Shown here: piece after piece, positions 1 to 5,171 of the stretch
How positions within the stretch are numbered: position 1 is the stretch's first letter
Layout: each line of letters starts with the position of its first letter
Source: Chthoniobacterales bacterium
GTDB lineage: Bacteria > Verrucomicrobiota > Verrucomicrobiia > Chthoniobacterales > UBA10450
Reading direction: 5' to 3'
Length of the DNA stretch: 9,994 bases
Assembly: GCA_013695905.1 (NCBI GenBank)
Contig: JACCZQ010000373.1
Location: forward strand, 1 to 9,994
Made by a program: the position numbers and the translations under genes
The notes under the pieces: model-generated
Told to the model about the DNA's origin: nothing
Database searches by the model: none
The model's input: only the letters and a program-made list of their open reading frames with translations

Positions 1-223
1 GGTGAAGGTGCTCACTTAGGAACTGTTCGATCGGTAGCCAACGGCCATCGACCTGGATGCGTTCCGTCCAGGCGCACACCTTTAGTAATCCCTTTCGCAG
101 CCGCCCTATCTCGGAAACAAGCACCAGGCAAAACTGCCACTACTGTTAGACGCACCAACTGGTCGCCCCGTGTCCGCATGGTGGAAACGCCGCCGGACCG
201 GCTGGAGGATGCCGGCAAAGTCC

Positions 224-772
224 CTACCGGCGCCGCAGGCTCTCTGATTCTCCCTCGCGCCACGGGTAGCGATCCGCCGCCGTTCGCGCCCACACCAGCC
301 GGCCGGAGCGGCGCCATGGATCCAGCACGATTCCCTGCGCGAACGGCTGCCCCTTTGCGGTCACCACCACAGAATTATGCTCGCGTAAAGTGCCAGCCCG
401 CGCTTCGCCCCAGTGCAGCTCCAGCGTCTGCAGGCGGAGCGCGTAAAGGCGCCGGAACAGATCCTCCGCCCACTGGTGGCAAAGCCCCCGCTCTTTGATC
501 TTCGCATTCACCAGCACGTTGTGGAACAACGCCGGGCCCACCACTCCGTAGTCCCGCGCCAGCTGCCGCGAGACCGCGTGCGCCGTTTCGGATAACCGCC
601 GCGCCTCCCGCCGGTCCACGCGCGGCGATAATCCCGTCACCGCCTGCTGCAATGCCGCCACCGCGTGCCCGTCTTCCTCCCCCGCGGCCGGCCCGCCGGT
701 GCTGGCGCAGCTCGTCAGCAGCACCAGGCAGGCGAGGGTGAGATGGATTCGCTGGATTGCTCGGCGCTGCAT
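224..772 (-). CDS. Small lipoprotein, possibly transglutaminase-like/cysteine-protease fold
   Basis: 182 residues if translation starts at the ATG at 772. That start is preferred over upstream in-frame codons because it gives a classical lipoprotein signal peptide: Arg-rich n-region, hydrophobic core at about residues 11-20, and lipobox Leu-Thr-Ser-Cys with the modifiable Cys22. The mature protein should be anchored in the envelope. A helical, charged segment (about 35-75) is followed by a compact region with the order Cys98 (GLCHQWAEDL), His132 (LREHNSVVV), Asp151 (VLDPWR). That order and context resemble the Cys-His-Asp triad of transglutaminase-like or NlpC-type enzymes, but I do not recognise a named family. 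The function is therefore unknown; an envelope peptidase or acyl-transfer role is inference. It is divergent from the D-amino-acid-oxidase-like gene, with 22 bp between the start codons. No terminator with a T tract is visible after the stop. Confidence 0.75.
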   Translation of the reverse strand: MQRRAIQRIHLTLACLVLLTSCASTGGPAAGEEDGHAVAALQQAVTGLSPRVDRREARRLSETAHAVSRQLARDYGVVGPALFHNVLVNAKIKERGLCHQWAEDLFRRLYALRLQTLELHWGEARAGTLREHNSVVVTAKGQPFAQGIVLDPWRRSGRLVWARTAADRYPWREGESESLRRR

Positions 773-794
773 CGGTCCACTACTGTGCAAAGAG

Positions 795-1763
795 ATGGAG
801 CGACTTCCTCCAAAAAAACGCATCGCCATCGTCGGCGCCGGCGTCTCCGGGTTGACCTGCGGAATCCTCTTCGCGGAACAGGGATACCGCACCACGATCT
901 TCGCGCGGGAGACCGGCCGCGCTACCACCTCTTCCGTGGCGGCAGCGATCTGGTTCCCCTACGATGCCGAGCCCGCGGCCCGCGTGAAGCGGTGGGCGCT
1001 CGCGACGTTCGAGGTGCTGCGGGAACTGGCGCGCGCTGGAGAGAGTGGCGTCTCGATGCTGGACCAGCGTCTTTTCGCCCGCGCCGGGGAGCTTCCGATC
1101 CCCGACTGGGCGCGCTCGTTAGGCGCCCGACGCCTGAGCGCGACCGAAATTCCGGAGGCGGTGTTCAGCAGCGGCTACTCGGTCGAGGTACCGTTGATCG
1201 ATACCACGACGCATCTCGATTATCTCACCCGCCGCTTTACCGCAGCGGGCGGTGCGGTGCACAGCGGGGTTTACCTCCGGCAGCTGGAGGAAATCCCCGC
1301 GGAGCATGAGGTGATCGTCAATTGCTCCGGCGTCGGCGCGCGCGAGCTGGTGGCGGACGATGACGTGGAGCCGCATCGCGGGCAGGTGGCGATCGTGCCG
1401 AAGCTCCCTCTCCCCTACGCGATCGTGTGTGACGATCCTCCGCTGATGTATGCGATCCCGCGCACGCACGATTGCGTCCTCGGCGGCACCAACGACATCA
1501 GCGACAACCGCGACGTTGATCCCGCCGATACCGCCCGGATCCTTGCGGAAGCAGGTCGCGTTCTCGCGCTGGAGCTGCCGCCGGTGCTCGACCAGCGCGT
1601 GGGACTGCGACCCTACCGCCGCTCCGGGGTGCGCCTGGAGCGGGGGCGCCTCGCGGATGGGCGCACCGTTCTCCACAATTACGGGCACGGCGGCGCCGGC
1701 TTCACCCTGGCGTGGGGCTGTGCCCGGGACGTGCTCGCGCTCCAGCAGAACCCGCTGGCGTAG
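795..1763 (+). CDS. D-amino-acid oxidase family FAD-dependent oxidoreductase
   Basis: 322 residues, close to the usual length for the DAO family. This family oxidises D-amino acids (or related amines such as glycine or D-aspartate) to imino acids using FAD and O2. The N-terminus carries the Rossmann dinucleotide-binding motif (IAIVGAGVSGL, residues 10-20), then the SSVAAAIWFPY segment (47-56). Residues 176-198 (VNCSGVGAREL, then HRGQVAI) fit the second FAD-contacting part. Tyr219 (MYAIP) and Arg280 (VGLRPYRRSGVRLE) align with the substrate-carboxylate-binding Tyr and Arg of characterised oxidases. The C-terminal stretch 293-310 (LHNYGHGGAGFTLAWGCA) matches the DAO signature. The ATG at 795 is chosen because upstream in-frame starts add residues before the FAD motif and lie in the opposing lipoprotein gene. 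An AAAGAG precedes the ATG too closely to be a good ribosome site. No signal peptide is seen, so it is probably cytoplasmic. The exact substrate cannot be read from the sequence. Confidence 0.93.
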   Translation: MERLPPKKRIAIVGAGVSGLTCGILFAEQGYRTTIFARETGRATTSSVAAAIWFPYDAEPAARVKRWALATFEVLRELARAGESGVSMLDQRLFARAGELPIPDWARSLGARRLSATEIPEAVFSSGYSVEVPLIDTTTHLDYLTRRFTAAGGAVHSGVYLRQLEEIPAEHEVIVNCSGVGARELVADDDVEPHRGQVAIVPKLPLPYAIVCDDPPLMYAIPRTHDCVLGGTNDISDNRDVDPADTARILAEAGRVLALELPPVLDQRVGLRPYRRSGVRLERGRLADGRTVLHNYGHGGAGFTLAWGCARDVLALQQNPLA

Positions 1764-1842
1764 CTGCCGCACGGTCCGGGCGGCACCGGAAATCGGCTGA
1801 ACGCCCAAAAAAAATCAACAGCAGCAAAACCACGGCGCCCTC

Positions 1843-1868
1843 GGGAGGCGTTCCCCTAGGAACGTCCC
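1843..1868 (+). promoter_or_regulatory. Hairpin covering the Shine-Dalgarno-like site of the 86-residue gene
   Basis: The 26 bases directly before the ATG at 1869 can fold into a near-continuous 10-bp stem. GGGA (1843-1846) pairs with TCCC (1865-1868), and CGTTCC (1849-1854) pairs with GGAACG (1859-1864). There is a GG bulge and a CCTA loop. The only purine-rich ribosome-site candidate, GGGAGG at 1843-1848, lies in the 5' arm. It is also about 20 nt from the ATG, longer than usual. A translational control role is inference. Confidence 0.4.
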
Positions 1869-2129
1869 ATGATCCACACCCACACAAGCCGCCATAAGTC
1901 GGACCTGGACGAAGCGACCCTCGCCGAGGTGAAGGAATACTGCGCCCGGCACCCGCGCAGCCCGTCGGCCATCCGGCGTCCACGGGTCATGCAGCGGGGC
2001 AACACCTTCGTGGCACTGCTCGGGAGCACATTGGAAGACGGGGTCGCCGGTCTCGGCGCCAGCGTCGATGCCGCGCTGCGCGCCTTCGATGTGCAGTACT
2101 CGAAATCGCTTCGGCCGCCCCGCGGCTAA
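1869..2129 (+). CDS. Small conserved-looking hypothetical protein (86 aa)
   Basis: An in-frame stop at 1857-1859 leaves the ATG at 1869 as the only reasonable ATG start. The N-terminal 40 residues are charged and probably helical (DLDEATLAEVKEYCARHP). They are followed by a compact hydrophobic module (about 44-74) with the pattern NTFVALLGSTLEDGVAGLG, then ASVDAALRAFD. Two short strands followed by a helix of this kind resemble the small 'value/valence' modules of DUF5678-type proteins, but the match is only by eye. No signal peptide or membrane segment is visible. A longer antisense frame (1815-2552) overlaps it but is rich in Arg, Pro, Cys and Ser and looks like a shadow. Function unknown. 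The start codon directly follows a stable hairpin, and the gene converges on a possible small minus-strand ORF. Confidence 0.65.
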   Translation: MIHTHTSRHKSDLDEATLAEVKEYCARHPRSPSAIRRPRVMQRGNTFVALLGSTLEDGVAGLGASVDAALRAFDVQYSKSLRPPRG

Positions 2130-2144
2130 GCAGCGGCACAGCAT

Positions 2145-2172
2145 GGAGGCGAGCCCAGGGCCGTCGCCCTCC
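2145..2172. terminator. Stem-loop between convergent ORFs, no T tract
   Basis: GGAGGCGA (2145-2152) pairs with TCGCCCTCC (2164-2172), leaving one bulged C and an 11-nt GC-rich loop. It lies between the stop codon of the 86-residue gene (2129) and the stop of the minus-strand ORF (2179), the expected place for a bidirectional terminator. Neither side has a run of T after the stem, so it would be a poor intrinsic terminator. It may act as a transcript-end or processing structure. Confidence 0.35.
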
Positions 2173-2178
2173 ACCGCC

Positions 2179-2313
2179 TCACACCCGGTAGAGAAAAAAG
2201 AGTTGTCGCTGCTCCAGGGCGCCTGAGAGCAGCGTGAAGCCATCCCCCTCCGGCCGCACCTCGTAGATATTGATGCGCGTGAACAGATGTGCGGCGGCGA
2301 GGGCTGGGTCCAT
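2179..2313 (-). CDS. Possible 44-residue hypothetical protein
   Basis: Read from the ATG at 2313, the peptide contains AHLFTRINIYEVRPEGDGF and ends in the strongly hydrophobic LFFLYRV. A GTG at 2361 would add 16 residues of poorer composition. The amino-acid mix (Ile, Tyr, Phe, Glu, Leu; few Arg/Pro/Ser) looks much more protein-like than the other frames here, and suggests short beta strands. No Shine-Dalgarno sequence precedes either start. It could be a genuine small gene or the remnant of a longer one; I do not recognise it. It faces the 86-residue gene tail to tail, with a stem-loop between them. Confidence 0.4.
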   Translation of the reverse strand: MDPALAAAHLFTRINIYEVRPEGDGFTLLSGALEQRQLFFLYRV

Positions 2314-2563
2314 GGCGGGGTCGCCGGTTGCTGCGGTCCACCGACTGGCGGGCGAGGACACAGCAGCAACCGTCTATTAGTAACGCGGAAAAGGAGCCGA
2401 AAAAGAGGCCACAGGATTTTCGGAAATTTTCTGGACCGCAGCTGCTCATGAGCCGGGCCGCGGGGTTTAAAGTCAGTGACGAGCCACGTTTTTCTGCTGT
2501 CGTGTTTCGTGAACTCCGAAAGTTGACTCCGTCCCCTCGCCCGCCGCCGCACGATTCGGTGGT

Positions 2564-2884
2564 ATGAACTTATTCTTTGGGCGGTGCGCGTTCCATTTTG
2601 CTCCAGACCACGGCGGTGACTCGGTCACGGGTGGCAGTCACCCGGCAAACGTTTCGCCATCCGCACATGAAGCAATCGCCGAAGCACTCGGCGACATGGA
2701 AGGCGGCCGCGGCCAAATGCCCGGCGTCTCCGTCCCCGGCAGCAAAGGCTTTCCCGTCGGCAAGTTGCAGGAAGATATCGAGCGGCGGGCTCGCGAGATC
2801 TGGGAAGAGGACGGGCGACCGGAAGGCAGAGCGGCCGATCACTGGCTGCGCGCGGAGGCGGAGATCGGACAACGGAACGGGTGA
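2564..2884 (+). CDS. DUF2934-domain protein
   Basis: 106 residues from the ATG at 2564. The C-terminal part, about residues 70-101, has the DUF2934 pattern: LQEDIERRAREIWEEDGRP followed by EGRAADHWLRAEAEI. This short domain is found in many small bacterial proteins, often near stress-related genes. Its biochemical function is not established. The N-terminal 65 residues are Gly/Pro/His-rich and probably disordered, so the true start could be internal, for example at Met45 (ATG at 2696). A GGTGG just before the ATG at 2564 is a poor ribosome site. The stop codon overlaps the GTG start of the alpha/beta hydrolase by 4 nt (GTGA), suggesting one transcript and translational coupling. Confidence 0.8.
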   Translation: MNLFFGRCAFHFAPDHGGDSVTGGSHPANVSPSAHEAIAEALGDMEGGRGQMPGVSVPGSKGFPVGKLQEDIERRAREIWEEDGRPEGRAADHWLRAEAEIGQRNG

Positions 2885-3801
2885 TCGCCCGATCGAAAGC
2901 ATCGCTCCCGCTGATCCTGGCGGCCGGCGGCGGGATCGCGGCGGCGGCGACATGGCGGAAGCTGGCGGCAGCGCGAACGCGGCGGCGCTTGCTGGAACGC
3001 GGTGAGATTCGCGAGCTGCGCGAGGTGTGGAAACGCGTCGGTAGTTATCGCGTTTTCGCCCGCGTCGGCGACACCGTGCGGCGCAACGACAGCCCGCCCG
3101 TGGTGCTGGTGCACGGCTGGGGAATGTCGAGCGCGTATTGGGTTCCGGCGGCGGAGCGGCTGGCCAGCGACTTCGCCGTTTATGTGCCCGACCTGCCGGG
3201 ACACGGCCGCAGCGACACGCCCCTCAAGCCATTCAGCATTCGGTTCCTCGCGCGGGTGCTGTTCCGCTGGATGAACGCGATGGGGCTGGTGCGCGTGGCG
3301 CTGATGGGACACTCGATGGGCTGTCAGATCGCAGCCGAAGCCGCGCTGCAGGATCCAGCGCGAGTGGACCGGCTGGTGCTGATCGGGCTCGCCTCCGATC
3401 CGCAGGGACGCACGGTGACGGATCAAATTCGGCGGCTCGTCGGCGGGAGCGTGTACGAGCGGCCGGCGCTGGGCAGACATTCCGCGCGCGACCTTCTGCG
3501 GGTGGGCCGGCGACTGGTGCCGGAGTTCCGCTTCATGATGGACGATCGCGTCGAGGAGAAGCTGCCGAAGATCGCGCAGCCCGTGCTGCTGGTGCGCGGT
3601 GAGAAGGATCGGATCGCGCCGCAACGCTGGATCGACGAAGCGGCCCAGCTGCTGCCCAACGGGCGGGTGACGGTGATCCCCCGCTGGGGCCACGCGGTGC
3701 AGTTCAGCGCACCGGGCGAAACGGTGGCGGCAATCCGGCCGTTCCTGCGGGAGCGTCTGCGCGGGGGCGCAGGCTCAACGCCTTTCGCGCCCCACGCTTA
3801 G
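2881..3801 (+). CDS. Alpha/beta hydrolase fold protein, probably membrane-anchored
   Basis: 306 residues starting with GTG at 2881, inside the stop of the DUF2934 gene. Residues 8-24 are hydrophobic and are followed by a strongly Arg-rich stretch (26-40), which suggests an uncleaved N-terminal membrane anchor with the enzyme on the cytoplasmic side. The hydrolase core shows the oxyanion-loop motif VLVHGWG (75-81), DLPGHGRSD (104-112), and the nucleophile elbow GHSMG with Ser145. The acid Asp243 lies in GEKDRIAP and the catalytic His271 in WGHAVQF. The triad is thus complete and the fold looks intact, with a modest lid (about 175-225). Members include esterases, lipases, C-C hydrolases and haloperoxidase-like enzymes. 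The substrate cannot be told from sequence. The stop codon overlaps that of the convergent 57-residue gene. Confidence 0.92.
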   Translation: MIARSKASLPLILAAGGGIAAAATWRKLAAARTRRRLLERGEIRELREVWKRVGSYRVFARVGDTVRRNDSPPVVLVHGWGMSSAYWVPAAERLASDFAVYVPDLPGHGRSDTPLKPFSIRFLARVLFRWMNAMGLVRVALMGHSMGCQIAAEAALQDPARVDRLVLIGLASDPQGRTVTDQIRRLVGGSVYERPALGRHSARDLLRVGRRLVPEFRFMMDDRVEEKLPKIAQPVLLVRGEKDRIAPQRWIDEAAQLLPNGRVTVIPRWGHAVQFSAPGETVAAIRPFLRERLRGGAGSTPFAPHA

Positions 3802-3971
3802 CGCGCGAGGACGACGTCCTTCTTTGCCCAGGCGTGAGTGCCCTGGCAATGCGGACAAGGGACCTTGTGCTCCTTCAGTTTCGTGTCGGGCCAGAGTTCC
3901 TCTTCCACCGTTTGACCGGTCGGAATGAGTTTGGACGTGGAGGGGCAGCGAACGAGGACGCGTTTGGTCAT
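3798..3971 (-). CDS. Small zinc-ribbon-like protein (57 aa)
   Basis: A 57-codon frame from the ATG at 3971 to TAA at 3798-3800. It begins MTKRVLVRCPSTSKLIPTG and ends with HKVPCPHCQGTHAWAKKDV and a few more residues. The pattern of a single Cys in a CP-x-T-x-K knuckle (Cys9), then CPHC (Cys39, Cys42) and a nearby His46, resembles widespread small bacterial proteins of unknown function. Those have a CP-x-TG-K start and a CP-x-CG-x-x-H-x-W end. The ligands could form a Cys3His zinc site, which is inference. It is 36 nt downstream of the infA stop on the same strand, so it is probably co-transcribed. No Shine-Dalgarno sequence is visible before the ATG. The stop overlaps the convergent hydrolase stop by 3 nt. 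Confidence 0.8.
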   Translation of the reverse strand: MTKRVLVRCPSTSKLIPTGQTVEEELWPDTKLKEHKVPCPHCQGTHAWAKKDVVLAR

Positions 3972-4007
3972 GGAGGTTTCGGGTGCGGGTGGAGCTAAAA
4001 AAATGGA

Positions 4008-4232
4008 TCAACCGAGCCGGTAAACGATGCGCGCTTTCTCGACGTCGTAAGGCGACATCTGGAGCTTCACGCGGTCGCCGGTGGTGAGACGGATGAAACG
4101 CTTGCGCATTTTTCCGGAGATATGAGCGAGCACCATGTGCTTGCTGGCGAGCTCGACACGAAACATCGTGCCGGCGAGGACGGAGACGATCTTGCCCTCG
4201 AGCTCGATCGGTTTTTTTTCTGGATTAACCAA
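4008..4232 (-). CDS. infA: Translation initiation factor IF-1
   Basis: 74 residues, the typical IF-1 size (about 72), forming a single S1-like OB fold. Recognisable pieces are IELEGKIVSVLAGTMFRVEL (9-28), LAHISGKMRKRFIRLTTGD (35-53), and the end with VKLQMSPYDVEKARIVYR. IF-1 binds the ribosomal A site on the 30S subunit and helps IF-2 and IF-3 during initiation. The N-terminus (MVNPEKKP) is slightly longer than in many homologues. The ATG at 4232 is chosen because it leaves no extra residues before the conserved start of the fold. The gene lies 69 nt downstream of the RRM protein gene on the same strand and just upstream of the zinc-ribbon-like gene, and is not in a ribosomal protein operon here. 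A weak promoter candidate and a dyad lie in the gap upstream. Confidence 0.97.
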   Translation of the reverse strand: MVNPEKKPIELEGKIVSVLAGTMFRVELASKHMVLAHISGKMRKRFIRLTTGDRVKLQMSPYDVEKARIVYRLG

Positions 4233-4248
4233 GTGATCTTTTTGCTGA

Positions 4249-4279
4249 CCGGCGCTCCGGGTTGTAATCGAAGCGCCGG
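4249..4279. repeat. 8-bp inverted repeat in the infA upstream gap
   Basis: CCGGCGCT (4249-4256) and AGCGCCGG (4272-4279) form a perfect inverted repeat around a 15-nt spacer. Read on the minus strand, the spacer contains TACAAC (4261-4266), which could be a weak -10 box with TTGCTT (4285-4290) as -35 and an 18-nt spacing. The dyad could be an operator over that promoter, or an RNA hairpin after the RRM gene. It is followed on the minus strand by A-rich rather than T-rich sequence, so it does not look like an intrinsic terminator for the RRM gene. Confidence 0.4.
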
Positions 4280-4301
4280 CCGTAAAGCAAACTTTTCTGG
4301 A

Positions 4302-4580
4302 TTACCGGCGCGAATCGGTGAACTGGCGCGGCCGCTCTTCGCGGGCGCGGGCTTCGTTCACGGTGAGGGTGCGACCCTGCACTTCTTTGCCATTGAAGGC
4401 GTTCATCGCGGCGGTGCCTTCGGTGGCATCAGCCATGGTGACAAAGCCGAAGCCGCGTGAGCGGCCGGTGGCGCGATCGTTGATCAAGGCCACTTCGGTG
4501 ACTTTGCCGTGTTGCTCGAAAAGATCCTGAAGATCGTTTTCGGTGGTGTCAAAGGAGAGATTTCCTACATACAGTTTCAT
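4302..4580 (-). CDS. Single-RRM RNA-binding protein
   Basis: 92 residues made of one RNA recognition motif and a short charged tail. RNP2 is LYVGNL (3-8) and RNP1 is RGFGFVTM (about 42-49), with the aromatic residues that stack on RNA present in both. The rest of the fold matches the glycine-poor, cold- or stress-inducible RNA-binding proteins of cyanobacteria and Verrucomicrobia, which bind single-stranded RNA and may act as RNA chaperones. The tail (about 78-92, ARAREERPRQFTDSRR) is basic but has no glycine-rich repeat. About 200 bp of lower-GC sequence precede the ATG at 4580, so it probably has its own promoter and perhaps a structured leader. Regulation by cold is known for related proteins, but nothing here proves it. 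Confidence 0.95.
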   Translation of the reverse strand: MKLYVGNLSFDTTENDLQDLFEQHGKVTEVALINDRATGRSRGFGFVTMADATEGTAAMNAFNGKEVQGRTLTVNEARAREERPRQFTDSRR

Positions 4581-4708
4581 TGTGTTTGGTTGTCGAACAA
4601 AAACCGCCAGCTACATAGCCGTTCCCGCGAATCGGGTTTCAGAATCACCAAAGAGACAAACTCAACTGACGATCTACCAAGCAACGAACAGAACAGAACT
4701 TAATCGAA
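4581..4708 (-). promoter_or_regulatory. AT-richer leader/promoter region of the RRM gene
   Basis: This stretch has clearly lower GC than the surrounding genes. It contains a short hairpin (CCCG at 4624-4627 with CGGG at 4633-4636), a small TTGT/ACAA dyad at 4590-4600, and three tandem 5-mers GAACA, GAACA, GAACT (4686-4700). I do not see a convincing -35/-10 pair. It most likely holds the promoter and 5' untranslated leader of the RNA-binding protein gene. Confidence 0.4.
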
Positions 4709-4748
4709 CGGGCTGAGTGTCGCCTATTTCGGCGGGAACACAAGCCCG
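4709..4748 (-). terminator. Nested hairpin downstream of the 74-residue gene
   Basis: CGGGCT (4709-4714) pairs with AGCCCG (4743-4748), GTGT (4717-4720) with ACAC (4738-4741), and CGCC (4721-4724) with GGCG (4731-4734), giving an interrupted 14-bp stem with a TATTTC loop. In the minus-strand transcript it comes 29 nt after the stop of the 74-residue gene and is followed by a moderately T-rich stretch (TTCGATTAAGTTCTGTTC). It is therefore a plausible imperfect terminator that separates this gene from the RRM gene. Confidence 0.45.
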
Positions 4749-4777
4749 CTCTTCTGCCCCGGCTCCGGAGCGGCCGT

Positions 4778-5002
4778 TTACAAGCTGAAGCCGTTCGGCC
4801 ACTTCTGCTCGAGGCAGCTGCGCGCGATCGAAGCTTCGCGCCATTGCTCCTCCTGCTCGAGGGCATCGAGGGCGAGCGCTCCCACCACGTGGCGCATGCC
4901 GTCACTCGGCTCTTCGTATCCCAGATCGGACCAGCCCATGGCGAACGCCAGGGCGTCCCCTAAAGGAATGCTGAGCCGGAACCGATCGCTATCAATTTCC
5001 AT
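4778..5002 (-). CDS. Small hypothetical protein (74 aa)
   Basis: The open frame extends to 5146, but its first 47 codons run through a palindromic intergenic element and have poor composition. The tandem ATGs at 5005 and 5002 are the likely starts. The protein is acidic and soluble-looking: MEIDSDRFRLSIPLGDALAF, then a Gly-Trp/Tyr-Glu segment (GWSDLGYEEP), then a helix rich in Ala, Leu and Glu (about 38-66) with a single Cys. No signal peptide or membrane segment is seen. I do not recognise the family. It lies downstream of pyruvate kinase on the same strand, separated by about 170 bp holding the palindrome, so co-transcription is uncertain. Confidence 0.6.
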   Translation of the reverse strand: MEIDSDRFRLSIPLGDALAFAMGWSDLGYEEPSDGMRHVVGALALDALEQEEQWREASIARSCLEQKWPNGFSL

Positions 5003-5100
5003 CATGGTTTTGGTGCCCCAAGATTGAATCGGATACGGACCGCCGAAAAGACGGCTGCGCGCTGCAATCGAGGCCGGACCAATTCGGGGGCAATTTTTCG

Positions 5101-5163
5101 CTGGAGGGACGGGCGCTGTCCCGTCTGGGCGGAGAATGGACGACACGGCGGTCGTCCCTCCAG
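5101..5163. repeat. 63-bp composite palindromic element (REP/MITE-like)
   Basis: Outer arms CTGGAGGGACG (5101-5111) and CGTCCCTCCAG (5153-5163) are a perfect 11-bp inverted repeat. Between and overlapping them are two more hairpins. GACGGG (5108-5113) pairs with CCCGTC (5120-5125) around CGCTGT, and GGACGAC (5138-5144) pairs with GTCGTCC (5151-5157) around ACGGCG. The two inner stems compete with the ends of the outer arms, so it can fold as one long stem or as two side hairpins. It lies between the pyruvate kinase stop and the 74-residue gene. The layout resembles dispersed palindromic elements mobilised by RAYT-type transposases, but only one copy is in this window. Confidence 0.7.
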
Positions 5164-5171
5164 ATGGCGCG

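Noticed and set aside
20..42. GTTCGATC resembling a tRNA T-loop, with CCA nearby
   Set aside because: No flanking T-stem or acceptor stem can be paired.
12..317. Minus-strand 101-codon frame after the lipoprotein gene
   Set aside because: It overlaps the end of the lipoprotein gene in another frame, is rich in Gly, Arg and Pro at its start, and shows no motif.
1..498. Plus-strand frame open from the left edge for 166 codons
   Set aside because: Most of it is antisense to the lipoprotein gene, its translation is rich in Arg, Pro, Ala and Thr, and it matches no recognisable family; it looks like a chance high-GC open frame. A gene tail entering from the left cannot be fully excluded.
1119..1808. 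229-codon minus-strand frame inside the oxidase gene
   Set aside because: Antisense shadow; the opposite strand encodes a complete oxidase with all family motifs.
1815..2552. 245-codon minus-strand frame
   Set aside because: Arg/Pro/Cys/Ser-rich shadow antisense to the 86-residue gene and spanning an intergenic region; no conserved-looking segment.
2523..2556. TTGACT followed by ACGATT as a promoter for the DUF2934 gene
   Set aside because: The spacing is 22 nt, well beyond the usual 16-18, and the -10 match is poor. The promoter probably lies in the AT-richer stretch 2362-2520, but no clear pair was found.
2839..3693. 284-codon minus-strand frame inside the hydrolase gene
   Set aside because: His/Arg/Pro/Gln-rich antisense shadow of a gene with an intact catalytic triad.
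4249..4279. Intrinsic terminator for the RRM gene
   Set aside because: The stem is followed by A-rich, not T-rich, sequence in the direction of transcription.
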